Source of the DNA: Armigeres subalbatus
Taxonomy: Eukaryota > Arthropoda > Insecta > Diptera > Culicidae
NCBI RefSeq assembly: GCF_024139115.2
Contig: NW_026942610.1
Coordinates: 199,879-263,878 of the forward strand
Direction: 5' to 3'
Length of the DNA: 64,000 nt
Both the position numbers and the translations under genes were made by a program. How positions within the stretch are numbered: position 1 is the stretch's first letter; the number at the start of each line of letters is the position of its first letter. This document shows, in pieces, positions 10,964-22,881 of the stretch. Below the pieces are notes generated by a model. The model made no database searches, was not told the origin of the DNA, and saw nothing but the letters and a program-made list of their open reading frames with translations.

Positions 10964-11629
10964 GTGGATCAGAATCTCGACGGCATGAGGGAAAATAACA
11001 CATCCTACGTAGTTGCGCCCATTAAAAGTCGTTTATCGCCTTTCGAAAAAGAGTTTAAAATTTCCATGAAATATTTGGCAAGACAGCAAGACCAAGAGGT
11101 ACATATTAGCAAAATCAAGCAAATCGTTCCGCTATCGGAAGAGAGGTTGAAGGGGAAAACTAAGGCACGTAAGGATGAAGACTGGCGAATCTGGATACCA
11201 AAACCGTTAATTCAATCAGTGCTAAGATTCTACCATGAAGAGAGAGGACATTTCGGAGTATTTAAAACAACCAATGCCTTGAAGCAAACTGTGTACTGGA
11301 GAGGTCTACGTAAGGAAGTAAAAGCTTTTGTGAAACATTGTTTGATTTGCCAGCTGGCAAAGAATAAGAATTTTAAGATGGTAGGAAAGTGTCGAAGCAT
11401 CCTCTCTCAATCTAAGAATCAGATTTTGTCTTTGGACCTATATGGCCCACTTCCCACGAGCACAGTATGCGTTAAGCACATTCTGGTAATTTTGGATGTC
11501 TTCACTAAATTTGTGACCTTGTGCAGCATAAGGAAACCAACCTCGCGCGTACTTTGGCATCGGGTCGAACAGTACATCAGCGACCATGGAAAACCCGAAG
11601 CCGTACTCTGTGATCAGGGTTCTCAATCT
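10964..11629 (+). pseudogene. gypsy integrase, N-terminal and core parts
   Basis: The HHCC zinc finger is visible (YHEERGHFG ... CLICQLAK), followed by the catalytic core with LSLDLYGPLPTS (first D) and EAVLCDQGSQ (second D). At 11630 the frame runs into the inserted CR1/Jockey-group element, which removes the third catalytic residue from this frame. The rest of the integrase resumes at 14944. Confidence 0.85.
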
Positions 11630-11646
11630 CTCTTTATCTGGCATAT

Positions 11647-11913
11647 TTGTATGACAAGGAGTCATCATTTTGCCATGAAGGAATGACACCCATCAGCATC
11701 AAAATCAACCTGGCATCACAAGGGCTTCCAACCACAGATGAGGAACTTCGGAAAATCTTCTTCGATGTGCATGCGGAGTATGGCGTTTCTAAGAAGGCGA
11801 CAATTGATGATCTGGAATCTTACCGTCGTCATCTTAGTAACCTGAGAATACAACATCTGCAACACATAAGGGACAGCGTCAACAAATTTCACAATCTAAA
11901 TTTTCAAAAGTAA
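11647..11913 (+). pseudogene. ORF1 remnant of the CR1/Jockey-group element
   Basis: An 88-codon frame (ISIKINLASQGLPTTDEELR ... HIRDSVNKFHNLNFQK). It has no zinc knuckle or recognised domain. Its position 5' of the endonuclease ORF and just inside the element boundary suggests a shortened ORF1; this is inference. Confidence 0.4.
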
Positions 11914-12000
11914 CGACTCATTTCGACGAGAAAGAGGTAAATATTTTACAACCGACGTACTTCCAAAACTTCTTCACCTAAACAGAATGCGACTGAAATT

Positions 12001-12972
12001 TTGATATATTGTCAAAATTTCAATCGCATGAAAAGCCCAGCGAAAATTAAGAAAATTCATAATAACATTTTAAGCTCGTCCTTTTCGGTTATTTTGGCAA
12101 CTGAAACCAGCTGGGATGAAAGCGTAAGGAATGAAGAACTTTTTGGAAGTAGCTTTAATGTATTCAGGGATGACCGCGATTTCTCAGAATCTAACAAAAA
12201 GTCTGGCGGTGGCGTTCTAATTGCAATCTGCATAAATTTTGATTCAGAAATAATAACTACCAAAAAATACAAGAACTTTGAACACGTCTGGGTGAAATCT
12301 AATATTGCAGGAGAAACCCATGTTTTCTCTTCTGTGTATTTTCCACCGGACCATGCGCAAACAATTTCTTATGAAAGCTTTTTAAAAACTGCGGAAGAAA
12401 TTTTATCGCAACTTTCACCTGAAGTCAAAGTACATATTTATGGAGATTTTAATCAACGCACCGCTGACTTTATTCCGATGACTAAGAATCAACAGAACTG
12501 CTACCTAGACCTTCTATTAACGAATATACAGGAAGATTTTTGTGTGTCAGAATCATTGAATCCCTTATGGAAAAACGAAACATTCCACACAGCTATTGAA
12601 TACTCTCTGTTTGTTCATGATTATCAAAAACCCAGCGACTGTGACTTCGAAGAAGTCCTTGATTACCATAAAGCAAACTATGACAACATAAGACATAAGC
12701 TAAGTAGATTAAACTGGAAGCAAATTTTAGAGAATGAAGGGAATATCGAATCTTCCGTTGATGTCTTTTATAACATCATTTTCAATATTATTACTGAAGA
12801 GGTTCCAATAAGGAAAAAAAGACGGAACGGAAATTCGAAATATCCAATTTGGTATAATAGACAGATAAAAAATTTAAGGAATCGCAAACAAAAATTACAT
12901 AAAAATTACAAACTAGACAATTCGAATGAAAATTTATTTAGACATCTGCGATCAATTAAAACTAGCAATTGA
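12001..12972 (+). pseudogene. ORF2 apurinic endonuclease domain, CR1/Jockey-group element
   Basis: Conserved APE-type endonuclease features: VILATETSWDES (catalytic glutamate), GGGVLIAI, VHIYGDFNQR and LDLLLTN. It would nick target DNA to prime reverse transcription. The C-terminal third (PIRKKRRNGNSKYPIWYNRQ ... RQKLHKNYK) is the linker towards RT typical of CR1/Jockey ORF2. The expected SDH motif near the domain end is not intact in this frame (HTAIEYSLF instead), and the frame ends by a frameshift at about 12960 and continues in the frame of 12926-13225. Confidence 0.85.
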
Positions 12973-14778
12973 TGTAGCATTTGAAGAGTATAATACGAAA
13001 ACAAAAAACGAAATAAAGTCATGCCCAAAGAACTTCTTCAATTACGTAAAATCAAAATTAAAATCAGACAACTTTCCCTCATCCATGTATCTAGATGAAC
13101 GCGTCGGTAATTCCTCGGAAGACATCTGTAATCTCTTTGGAGATTTCTTCCAAGAAATATACACCACCTTTTCGGAACAAGATCGCGACCTTGATTTTTT
13201 TGCGCCATGTCCCAGAATTTGCTAGGGATATTGGTGTTAATCAGATCATGGTAAACGATATTCTAAACGCTTTAAAAACATAGATGCATCTAAAGGCTCT
13301 GGCCCTGACGGCATTCCACCGATATTTTTGAAGAGTCTGGCTAAAGAGCTGACGGCACCTTTATTTTGGCTCTTCAGATTGTCACCGGAATCCGGAAGTT
13401 TTCCCAGGGTATGGAAAAGCTCCTACCTTGTGCCCATCTTCAAATCAGGCAAAAAATCGGACATTTGTAATTACCGTGGAATAGCCATTATCTCTTGCAT
13501 TCCCAAACTTTTTGAATCTATTATTAATGAAAAATTATTTTCACAACTTAAAAACAGAATTACAAATAAACAGCACGGATTTTTTAAAGGTCGCTCAACC
13601 GCTACAAATTTAATAGAATTCATTGATTATACTCTTCATGCGATGGATAATGGTAACTACGTGGAAGCTCTGTACACTGACTTTAGCAAGGCATTTGATC
13701 GCATTGACATTCCATTGTTACTCTTCAAATTGCAAAAAATTGGAATTGAGCCAGGACTCCTTAGATGGCTTGAATCTTACCTCACAGACCGGCAACAAAT
13801 AATTAAATTTAATAGAAAGAAATCCAATCCCATTCAAGTCACTTCAGGAGTTCCACAAGGCTCCCATCTTGGCCCTCTTTTATTTATATTGTATGTAAAT
13901 GACATTTTCCTCATTCTCAAAAATATAAAGCTTTTAATTTATGCCGATGACATAAAGTTATTTATGGAAATAAAAAATGAAGGCGACATTATCGTATTCC
14001 AGAAAGAAATACAGATGTTTTATACATGGTGCAGAAAAGCCTATTGCAACTAAATGTAAAGAAATGCAACATCATATCATTCAGCAGAAAAAGAACAACA
14101 CCAAATACACAAATTGTACTAGGAAACAAAACTGTAGAAAGAAGTGAAAGAGTTAGGGATTTAGGAGTGATTTTAGATTCAAAACTAACTCTTGTTGATC
14201 ACTATAACACAATCATTCACAAAGCTAATAATATGCTAGGCTTTATCAAGCGCTTCTGTTTCAACTTTCAGGATCCCTACACAATCAAAACACTATATAT
14301 TTCATATGTACGATCCATACTGGAGTATTGTAGCATTGTATGGTCGCCTTACTTAACCTCACATGAAGAAAGAATAGAATCAGTACAAAAACAATTTCTA
14401 CTATACGCTCTTCGTAAATTAGGTTGGACGTCATTTCCTCTTCCATCTTATGAATCACGTTGCATGCTTATAAACATACAAATATTGAAACAGCGTCGAG
14501 AGTTTGCAACGGTTTCATTTGTTAACGATATAGTATCTCAACGTGTTGACTCAACTGAAATTTTGTCGAAATTAAATTTTTACATACCTTCTCGGCTACT
14601 TCGACATAGGACTTTATTTTTCACTAACCACCGCCGAACAAATTACGCCAAATTTGGACCTCTTAACCGAATGATGGCTGTTTATAATCAACACTGCGAA
14701 GCTATTGACTTAACAATGTCTCGGCATAACATTAAACAATATTTTCAAAACACGAACATAAGGAATTCAACAATTTAA
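12926..14778 (+). pseudogene. ORF2 reverse transcriptase domain, CR1/Jockey-group element
   Basis: Three overlapping frames (12926-13225, 13328-14053, 14026-14778) make up one RT with two frameshifts. Motifs include GSGPDGIPPIFLK, SYLVPIFKSGKKSDICNYRG, YTDFSKAFDRID, TSGVPQGSHLGPLLF and LLIYADDIKLF with the catalytic DD near 13945. The last frame is the thumb/C-terminal region (DLGVILDSKLTLVDH ... RSILEYCSIVWSPYL). No RNase H follows, which agrees with CR1/Jockey-group elements. Confidence 0.85.
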
Positions 14779-14943
14779 ATTCATAATTACAAACAACTTT
14801 AGCAAAAAAAATTTTTTTTTAATGTTTTTTATTGTATTTCATAATCTACTATAGCATTACGAAAGAAAAAAAAACATGTATATGTATTTGTACTAGTCTA
14901 CGTCGGTTGACGAAATAAATAAATAAATAAATAAATAAAATCT

Positions 14944-15474
14944 ACATCGAAGTATTGGATGGAAAACTGTAAGCTTCAAAATGTTCGATTGATCCATACG
15001 TACGTCATCCACAACCGAACCCAGTTGAGAGAGTTATGCGAGAGATTTCCAGGATGTGCCGTACTTACTGTCAAGCCAACCACAAAACTTGGGCCTGCAA
15101 GCTAGGGAAGTTTGCTGAACTAATGAATGCGGTTTGACATGAGTCCACAAATTGTTCGCCATATGAACTGCAATTTGGGAAAAAAAAAACCTACAGAATA
15201 TCTGCGAAGTTTAATCAACTATCCACCCAGTGAAGCAGCGAGCGTTAATCTGGAGGTAGTAAAAGCAACAATGCGGAAAAAGGCTGAAGATCGAAATCGG
15301 AGAGCACCGCAGCAAACAAATACCTTCAAAGTTGGGGATTTGGTGCTCATTCGCGCAAATCCAGTATCTTCAGAGTCAGAGGGAGAAATTAAAAAGTTTT
15401 TTATGGTGCACGAAGGGCCATATAAAGTTGACAACATGGCAAGGAGAGAGGAAGGTTTCATATTAGTACAATGA
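14944..15474 (+). pseudogene. gypsy integrase, C-terminal part
   Basis: After the nested element the gypsy frame resumes with HPQPNPVERVMREIS, the end of the catalytic core with a glutamate in the place of the third catalytic residue. After a frameshift near 15140 it continues as KKPTEYLRSLINYPP and FKVGDLVLIRANPV ... FMVHEGPYKV, the SH3-like C-terminal DNA-binding domain. Confidence 0.8.
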
Positions 15475-15584
15475 AACCATACTTCGGACCCACCGGTCCA
15501 ACACAGTAAAAAAACAGACAGAACCAAGGAGTGGCAAGAATTGTTATGAATCACGAAACTGCAGAATGTGCCATTCTTTGTAAT

Positions 15585-15597
15585 CGCTGGAGGGGGG
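15585..15597 (+). other. Candidate polypurine tract
   Basis: A G-rich run (TCGCTGGAGGGGGG) immediately before TGTTGTAACGG. In gypsy elements this position primes plus-strand synthesis next to the 3' LTR. Confidence 0.65.
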
Positions 15598-15813
15598 TGT
15601 TGTAACGGTCCACCCTACAGCACCGTATGAATCGTGATAGAGGGGATAGAGAAAGGAGTCTTGACCTAGACAGGTGAGTGATCAGTCGCTATTCGGTATT
15701 CGGTTTACTAACCATTAGTAGAAATTAGATATTATTTTTCGAACGTATATTCGGTCGAGTGCGGTAAAAGTATAGCTAGTAGCGGTACCTAAATAATATC
15801 GTTACACTGAACA
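15598..15813 (+). repeat. gypsy 3' LTR (end uncertain)
   Basis: Starts TGTTGTAACGGTCC directly after the purine tract. The right end is probably near CGTTACACTGAACA (15800-15813); a TACAACA at 15843-15849 is an alternative but lies within sequence shared with another repeat (see 17180-17395). No second LTR copy occurs in the window. Confidence 0.6.
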
Positions 15814-15814
15814 T

Positions 15815-15985
15815 ATATTTATCTCATCGCAAAACAGAGAAATACAACACCAATCTTGTCGCTTCTTTTTGCTAACATGCGTGCTCATCGCTGAAAAAAA
15901 TCACAAAAATAAAAAACAAATCAAATTCCTTTTCACCACTTTATTTTTGATAGGATGAAGTGCCGAACCGTTCCCCTATGTGTCG
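15815..15985 (+). repeat. Fragment of a MITE family with GAACNGTTCCCCTA end
   Basis: Similar, in inverted orientation, to 17180-17395: both hold ATCTCATCGCAAAACA..., a block of CAAATCAAATTCCTTTTCA type, and a terminal GAACCGTTCCCCTA. This copy lacks its 5' end, where it abuts the LTR. Confidence 0.65.
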
Positions 15986-17175
15986 CTTTTTCAGATTACG
16001 GCTGTGTAAGGTTCTTATGCAAAACGAGTTAAAATATCCCATCTGCTGGTTTGGTATATAGGCCATATGATTATGTTTTGGCAAAAAAGTAGATAGCTTT
16101 AGATGCATCTTGATTGTCGTGATTAGACATCCATGTCATTAGAGGATCCGCAGCTATGATTTCTTCGTATTCCCAAGTGTCCTTCCGCCTCATAAATTGT
16201 ACAGAATACTTCAAACGAGAGCAAACTGCTCATAAAAAATATATCAATTCATGTAGCAGCTTCAATACCCTCCTTACGAATCGATCTAACCAATCATTAT
16301 TCAAAGAACCTACACTGGAATATCTTTTGTTATACTTTGTACGATAATACGTTTTACTTTTACTATTCAAGCGTAGTTTCTGATACGAACCAATTTACTC
16401 ATATAAGCAACACCCCCTTCGTATTGATTGGTATGACACTTGACCTTCTGAACCTTTTCCCAAAATATCCGTTTTCTAATGAACTACGCTTCTGCCATTC
16501 AGTACACCTTCTTCATACACGAGTGAAACAAAAACGTCGTTGTCGTCGCGAAACCGGGGAGGATCCGGACACGTTTTATCAATATTCATCATCACGATCA
16601 CGCCAAACAGTCTCAATGACCCCCGGGCGACACTTGAGCACCGAGAGCAGCATCCAGGCATCGCAACGAGGGGTAGAGGCAGCAGCCTGACTATCAGGCG
16701 GCATCAGCGCAGTCGATGCAGCAGGCAGCGTGCTCAACGACGAACGAGAGAAATGACCACATCGCTAAACGATCACCATTATTTTCGCATAAAATTTCAA
16801 ACCCCTTCTGAATTTTGCATTCTGGCGGTGATCAACTGCGTGCCGCTCTTCAAGCCAAGTCAAGTGGCTGGCCGTGGTCATATGTGTGGTATTGCTGAGA
16901 TTTTGCTTCCTCGGGGAAATATAATCTCGAGTTAGTCGTTTTTGGGTATGGTACCGAACCAATCATCAACCAAGAAAGTGCGGTCAAAACGGGAGAAGCG
17001 GAGAAGCTGAGTATGGGCAAGCAATCGTTTAGCAAATAAACGCAAGCATAAACGATGATGCGAGCTACCGTTTCTTCTATCGCGAATGTTAACTTTTAGG
17101 ATGATGGCTAGAATAGCTAAGAAGAGATTAACATTGAACTGGTGCCAGCGAAAGTGGTACATGTCACATTAAGTA
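15986..17175. other. Mixed sequence between two inverted repeat fragments, no gene
   Basis: 15995-16065 resembles part of the 7311-9310 element. 16500-16760 is GC-richer, with overlapping frames on both strands (16540-16935 plus, 16476-16661 minus) that show no domain. No RNA gene or promoter could be supported. Confidence 0.35.
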
Positions 17176-17179
17176 AATT

Positions 17180-17395
17180 TTAGAGGAGACGCATTTTTCC
17201 AAAAACTTCAAATAATAAATTCAAATGAACAACAAAGCAATGAAAAGGAATTTTATTTGTTGCTTATTTGATTTTGATTTTGATATTTGATTTTTTCCAA
17301 GTTAGCAAGAAGAAACGACAAAGTTGGTGCTGAATTTCTTTGTTTTGCGATGAGATGAGATGAGATGGAAAACGGAACAGTTCCCCTACATTATT
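17180..17395 (-). repeat. Second fragment of the GAACNGTTCCCCTA MITE family
   Basis: Read on the minus strand it begins TAGGGGAACTGTTCCG and continues with a triplicated ATCTC unit, then the block shared with 15815-15985. It retains the terminus missing from the other copy. Confidence 0.65.
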
Positions 17396-18025
17396 TACCT
17401 TATTGCTTGGGCAGAAACTTAAAATTCACGAGCTGTCATTTCCCTGATCTTTATTAAACATCGATGTTTGTCGTTAGATTTCTAAGCTCTCAACTACATC
17501 AAGTTTCGACGGCGAAGAGACATTTCTTAAAATTCTAATATTTGATGTCTTAATTAGGTGATTTTTCTAATGCACGTGCTCTGCTACCTTAGATCTAAAT
17601 TCGTAATGCAATCCCTCATCATATTACCTTTTCCCCATGCTTACTTCCGCTATATGTTGCTTGAACCTCACCTAATGATCTTTTCGTATGACCTACTGAT
17701 TTTTTTCACGATGAGAGCAACTTGATCTATAAATGCATGCCTTATTCAACATTTATACTTTATCCTTTGTAGAACCCATCAATGACTTGAGTTGCTGGAG
17801 CATATTAGACCATTGAAGGAGAGCGCGGTCTTCCTAAAGAAAGCAAAAGGAGAAGCTGACACCCCTAAATCATAAGACTAAGATGGGATCTCACAGCCCT
17901 AAATTCATCAATAAGAAAGAAGAGACGGGACTCATCAAGACATCGACAATGCGACAAAGCGAAATCGGCAGAGGAAGCTCGATACGACAAACCGACAGAT
18001 AATCGATGGATCATCGTTAAACGTT
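17396..18025. other. AT-rich stretch, nothing recognised
   Basis: No gene or element end was found. The last 200 bases may belong to the decayed Penelope-like sequence that follows, but no motif supports it. Confidence 0.3.
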
Positions 18026-18029
18026 CGAC

Positions 18030-18545
18030 GCAACAGTTTACGGAGAAACAATTAACCCATCTCAACAAGGGATTATGAATTATACAGGGATTATACTTAA
18101 ATACTCTAAATGTCATGTCAAACTGTCAAAAAAAATTGCCTCTGGCCACAGGAGCAGATTTATTTGCACAAAGTGAAGACAGCAATTTCCCGAAACATCG
18201 AGCAACAGGATCAGAACACAACGAGGAACATCGCAGCAGTTACCATTAAAGAAGAACAGCACGGGGCAACGATCAAAGATGAGAGGCGGATTTTGAAGGA
18301 ACTGAATAAGAAAACAATCTACCACATGGAAGCAGACAAAGGCAATGCAGTGGAGACAATAGACGAATATGACTTCGGCGAACAGTGAACGACCAAATTC
18401 AACGGAGGACCTCACAAGCATTTAAGAGTCGAATGTCAGAATCAACAAGACTAATGTACAAAACGATAAAGGAGTGTAAGGCAATCATCAGAGAAGCACA
18501 AACGAATCGACCTGTCACTGACGCCCTCTGATTTTCCACCTCTTT
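18030..18545 (+). pseudogene. Penelope-like element fragment
   Basis: The frame 18110-18388 contains DERRILKELNKKTIYHMEADKGNAV...TIDEYDF, which resembles the N-terminal part of Penelope reverse transcriptases (a 'LKADKGNATVVM...DY' motif). It is preceded by an LNKG-like stretch and followed, in another frame, by SESTRLMYKTIKECKAII. The RT core and GIY-YIG endonuclease are absent. Frameshifts and stops show it is dead. Confidence 0.55.
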
Positions 18546-18549
18546 TTGT

Positions 18550-19036
18550 CTGAGTGCATGGTCCACCCTAAATTTAGGCGGAATGCTCATCCAGAAATTT
18601 ATGGGGTTGATGTCAGGCCCTGCAAACCAGCTTTAAAAAAAACTGGTTTGCAGCAACGAATAATCAACGAGAGAACCGGAACAATCGGTGAAGACCACAG
18701 TGACGAAAAGGGACTAGCGATTGTAAAGTCGGTTCGTGGAACTGCAAATCTCTCAACTTCATCGAGAGCACACGCAAAATCGCCGATGTGCTCAAAGACC
18801 ATGGATTTAGCATCTTAGCGCTGCAGGAGGTTTGTTGGAAGCGATCAATGGTGCGAATGTTTAGAGCTAATCATACCTTCTGGCAGAGCTGCGGCAACAC
18901 ACACGAGCTGGGAACAGCTTTCATAGTGATGAGCGATATGCAAAGACGCGTAATCGAGTGGTGGCCGATCAATGAGAGAATGTGCAGCTTGAAAAACAAA
19001 GGCTGATTCTTCAACTTGAGCATTATCAACCACCAT
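18550..19036 (+). pseudogene. 5' fragment of non-LTR family N1 (copy A)
   Basis: Homologous to 46810-47315 of the near-intact N1 copy: the leader, then the first endonuclease strands (SILALQEVCWKRSMVR, THELGTAFIVMSDMQRR, WWPINERMCSL). A TGA follows at KNKG, and homology stops at 19036, where R1-type sequence begins. A 5' fragment without a 3' end cannot come from ordinary 5' truncation, so the R1-type insertion or a deletion removed the rest. Confidence 0.8.
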
Positions 19037-20890
19037 AGTAAGATCTTAATATATAATATTGTGAAAGCGAGGGCTGGCAGTCTGACATTCTACTCTCTTA
19101 GTAGTGGCGGATGACACTGACTCCTAACGGCGAGTGGGCTAATGGCTAGGCTGTCTTCCGTCCACCAAAAACCGTGGCGGGCCTTGTATCACGCTGTCCA
19201 ATCCTGCCACCAAGCTTTGCCTGCTTTCGCTGATCTGGCTCTGAACACGTAAGTGTCAACCCTTGCATGGCCTCCCTGCAAGGCATGTAGAGATAACCAT
19301 TTGATCATTAAGGGCGACTACTCCAGTAGGATTCTACGGCAACCACAGGGAGGACCCAATTAAAATGAGTGAATCGAAAAATAATTCTTTGGACAATGCG
19401 TTAGGCATGGAAGATATCATCGAGTTCGCAAGCGCACGGCAGAACATCAGTAAGGAACTGAAACAGAACCTTCGGATGCTCCGCCAAGGCTGTTCGAGTC
19501 GCAAGACAAGAACAGGATGCGTTTATCAGGCGGGTGGTGGGAATAGAGAAGGCCGACAAAGGTGCCCAAATGGATACCTTCTCCTTCCTTGGAGGAGCGA
19601 CTATGGCCCAAGAGGCGATTGATTTCGCCTTGACGGCCAATGAAGAAAAGACTGCGCATAACCCGAAACAGCTTAGGCGGAAATTCGGCGAAGGCGCTCA
19701 GAGCAAAGCCAAACGACATAAGGGCAAAACGTCGCCTGGCCGGAACAGATCGGGGTGGAGTGGATCCCGAAGGGCGTCGACCCAAAAAGACGATTTCTCG
19801 GCCCAAAAAGGCGAAAGGCACACATTAGACGCAAGCCGCCGGGCCGCAAGAGGCGATGGAGCTCCGAACAGCGCTCTCAAGGCAGCAATCATGGCGAACC
19901 CGAACATGTTCAGGATAGCTATGCAGAGATGCCTTGATAAGTGTGGATTCCGCGAAAGATGGAAAAGGCAGAATTTGGTGTTGTTGCCGAAGATCGAGAA
20001 GCCGCCGGGCGATGATAGGCAAATTGCTAGAGAGGATCATCCTCAACAGGCGAACCCCGCACTCCGCGAGTACGGACGGCCTGTCAAGCAATCAGTTTGG
20101 TTTTCGCAAGGGTAAGTCCACGTTGGACGCTAATAGCTCGGTGGTGAAGACCGTCGAGAAACGAATCCAACAGAAAAGGCGAGGTATTCGATACTGTGCG
20201 TTAATGACAATTTATGTTAAGAACCCATTCAATAGCGCTTTCGTTACACCGGCTTAGCATTCCGGTGGGACTGTACCGGATTTCAGAAAACTATTTCCAG
20301 AACCGTGTACTATTATACGAGACCGATGCCGGTCAGAGAAGCGTTTCTATTCCCGCAGGAGTTCCGCAAGATTCAATACTAGGCCCGATATGATGGAACC
20401 TTATGTATGACGGGGTTCTGAAGGCAGAGGTGACTGACCGCAGCACACGGGATCAGCACAATGGCAGATTGAATGAGCACTAGAGGCCTGAAGCACGCGC
20501 AACATAAGACGGAGGTGGTTATCGCCAACAACCGCAAGTCAGTTCAACATGCAGTGATTCATGTGGGTGAAATCGCGATCGCATCAAACCGGAGTTTGAA
20601 GCTCCTTGGAGTCGGTATTGACGACAAGCTGACCTGGCAGCCATGTCGACTATGCGTACAAAAGGGCTTTGACTGCTGTTGCGGCATTATCCAGGATGAT
20701 GTCCAGCAGTTCCAAGGTGTGTGCCTGTAGACGTAAGCTATTAATAGGCGTTACCGTATTCTATTCTTATTGTGAAAAAAAAGTCATCGACACTGGCTCT
20801 ACCTGAGTGGCTGACAGATACAGCCATGAACAGAGGAGAGGAAGAGGTGGAGTATATGAGCCGGTGCCAGAGTAAGTAGAACCATTTTTG
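19037..20890 (+). mobile_element. R1-type retrotransposon, internally deleted (copy 1)
   Basis: Begins with a probable 5' UTR, then ORF1 remnants (from 19365; AFIRRVVG-like and DTFSFLGGATMAQEAIDFAL regions) that run directly into the RT domain without an endonuclease. RT motifs: PNSALKAAIMANPNMFRIAM, NLVLLPKIEKPPGD, SNQFGFRKGKSTLDA, ITAGVPQDSILGP-like sequence near 20360, and SLKLLGVGIDDKLTWQP. The YADD block is also missing. Frameshifts are numerous. The RT part from about 20093 is repeated at 38599. Confidence 0.75.
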
Positions 20891-21442
20891 TCGATTTTGT
20901 GTTTAAAAACCATTTTTGTCTACACCAACGGCTTGTGTTTGCAAAGATCTAGTAAAAGGAATAACGAAAAAGTGATTTTTGACAACTAAATCTGGAGATG
21001 TGCGCTTTTTAATTTCAGATATATACCTATCACAATGGCAATTGCGTTTTCAGGAAAAGTGGTGTACAATTTGACGACATGCATGTCTCCGCAACAGATT
21101 TCAGCCCTATTCTGAATTTCAAGATGGCTTACTGCCGTTTAAAATATTTTTATAAATGTAATGTACATGTACCACTTTTACTGGCAACGATCTTCGCTTT
21201 CGGTTCCATTTTGTGGCTCAAATTAGTATAAAGAAAACTTTTTTTTAATTTTTTCGATTGGCCGCCTTCTTGTTACTTTCTATTTGATGCTCTCATGCAC
21301 TGGACAAAATTTCAGCCAAATCGGTCAACAAGTGGTACAAACTCGTCTAATAACAAGTGATTTGCAGTTAGACGTTACAATTTACAATGAAGAACTATGA
21401 TACTCATTCGGGTCAAGAAGAATTTAATATAGAATGTTATAA
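20891..21442 (+). other. Repeated non-coding block of unit 1
   Basis: Shared with 39390-40138. It holds the right arm of the hairpin that is complete in unit 2 at 39978-40055. No gene. Confidence 0.6.
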
Positions 21443-22881
21443 GGTACACTGGGGGAAGTGGAAAAGGAAAAATCGATAGTGCATGTTTGAATTAGTGTAA
21501 AATCAGTTTAAATTATCTGAATGCGTTCAATCAAAATGGGCTATCAAAAACAGTCAATTGTGCACAAACTGTGCGGTAATTCATACCATTTTGGTCGCTT
21601 GAAATTTATGGAAATAGTTTTTATAATTAGGAGTTGTTTTTCCACGTACCCTAGTGGGGTGGGGTAAGTGAAAAACTCATGTTACCTTGACCTTCAATAG
21701 TGATGAGTAGTTACATATAACTAAAATTTATACGATAATTGTTCTGAGTATCTTTTGTGGAATAATTTCATTACATTAACGGAATAGATCCTCAAGGAAT
21801 TCTCGTAATAGCTAGGGGAGGGCTGGTTTTGCCTTCTCGAACACAAAGTGTACGTAAAATCTAATGTTCGCCCCAAAGATGAACTTTTTAAAGGAAGATT
21901 GGGACTTACAGGATTATAAACTAAACAACTTAGTTTAACGAATTGAGATAATGTCTGTATGTGCGTATTTGTATGTATGTGTGTGCGCAAAGCACGTACA
22001 AAATTATCAGCTATTCTTAATCATTTGTCCTCAACCAATTTGTTCGCAAAAAAATTGCATTCAACGGCGAAAGTTGTGATTAATGTGATTTATACAATAT
22101 ATTTACCTATCAGTGCTATTTTTAACTTTCTTATACATTTTTTTTCCATATGTAAAATATGTGAAAAGCATCAATACCGATAGGTGGATTAATCAGGAAT
22201 TTTCTCTTTTATATTAGTCCATTCACCACTGAAATCACAATGATAACAAAGAAGGAACATATTAAGATTCACAGCTATCAAAATAAACCCTTGAGGGAAG
22301 AAAAAAAAAGCGTAATTAGAACATTATCCACTTCCCCCGCAGTGTTTGATACCTGTGGTAAGTGTAAAATCTTTGAATTATTTTCTTTCTTGATACAAAC
22401 CACTACCAATTGAATGGGATTAGTTTAATTGTATTATAATGGTCTTTTTTTTTTTTTTTTTTTTTCCTCGTTTGTCGGGTGAAGATCACTGCGTCCAGAT
22501 TTTAGGACTATTGTGATATACCCTTTTACTGTGAAATACGCAAGTTATCTCAGTAACATGTTTGTCACTGAGATACCTTGGTATCGACTGAACTCAAGAC
22601 CATCTATTATTGATGAATAGAGATCCTGAGTTACAGTATGTGACTCCCCATTCTGGCGAGACTAGCTTTATGAAGCCAACCACGTCCTTGGGGATAAGAT
22701 CCATATGTCAGCAGGCCCTAAAAGGGCTTGCTGAGAACTTTGAACCTACGTTGGGTGAGTGCACTGCAATAGCAGAGGATGTGTTCTGATGTTTCTCTCT
22801 CCTCGTCACAGAAGCGGCAATTTGAGGTTTGGATTGCTCCGATCTTTTGTAGATGGTATCTGCAGGGGCAGTGTCCAGTTA

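Larger units (their letters stand above)
11630..14938 (+). mobile_element. CR1/Jockey-group non-LTR retrotransposon, 3.3 kb, inserted in gypsy integrase
   Basis: Flanked by AATCT on both sides (11625-11629 and 14939-14943), and the gypsy integrase sequence is continuous when it is removed. It has an ORF1 remnant, an ORF2 with endonuclease and RT, no RNase H, and a 3' end made of repeated ATAA units after CGTCGGTTGACGA, as in many insect CR1-like elements. Short for a full element, so ORF1 is probably truncated. Confidence 0.85.
10535..15813 (+). mobile_element. Ty3/gypsy retrotransposon, 5' truncated, carrying a nested element
   Basis: Contains, in order, the end of RT plus RNase H, integrase (split), the integrase C-terminal domain, a purine-rich tract and one LTR. 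The gag, protease, most of RT and the 5' LTR are missing, so it cannot have been complete when it joined the gag sequence upstream. A CR1/Jockey-group element occupies 11630-14938. The order of parts (RNase H, then zinc finger and integrase core) is that of Ty3/gypsy. Confidence 0.85.

Noticed and set aside
15843..15849. TACAACA as right end of the gypsy LTR
   Set aside because: The sequence around it is shared with a separate repeat at 17180-17395, so the LTR more likely ends near 15813.
16476..16935. Overlapping frames in a GC-richer patch
   Set aside because: Opposite-strand overlap, low complexity (arginine/serine-rich) and no recognisable domain.
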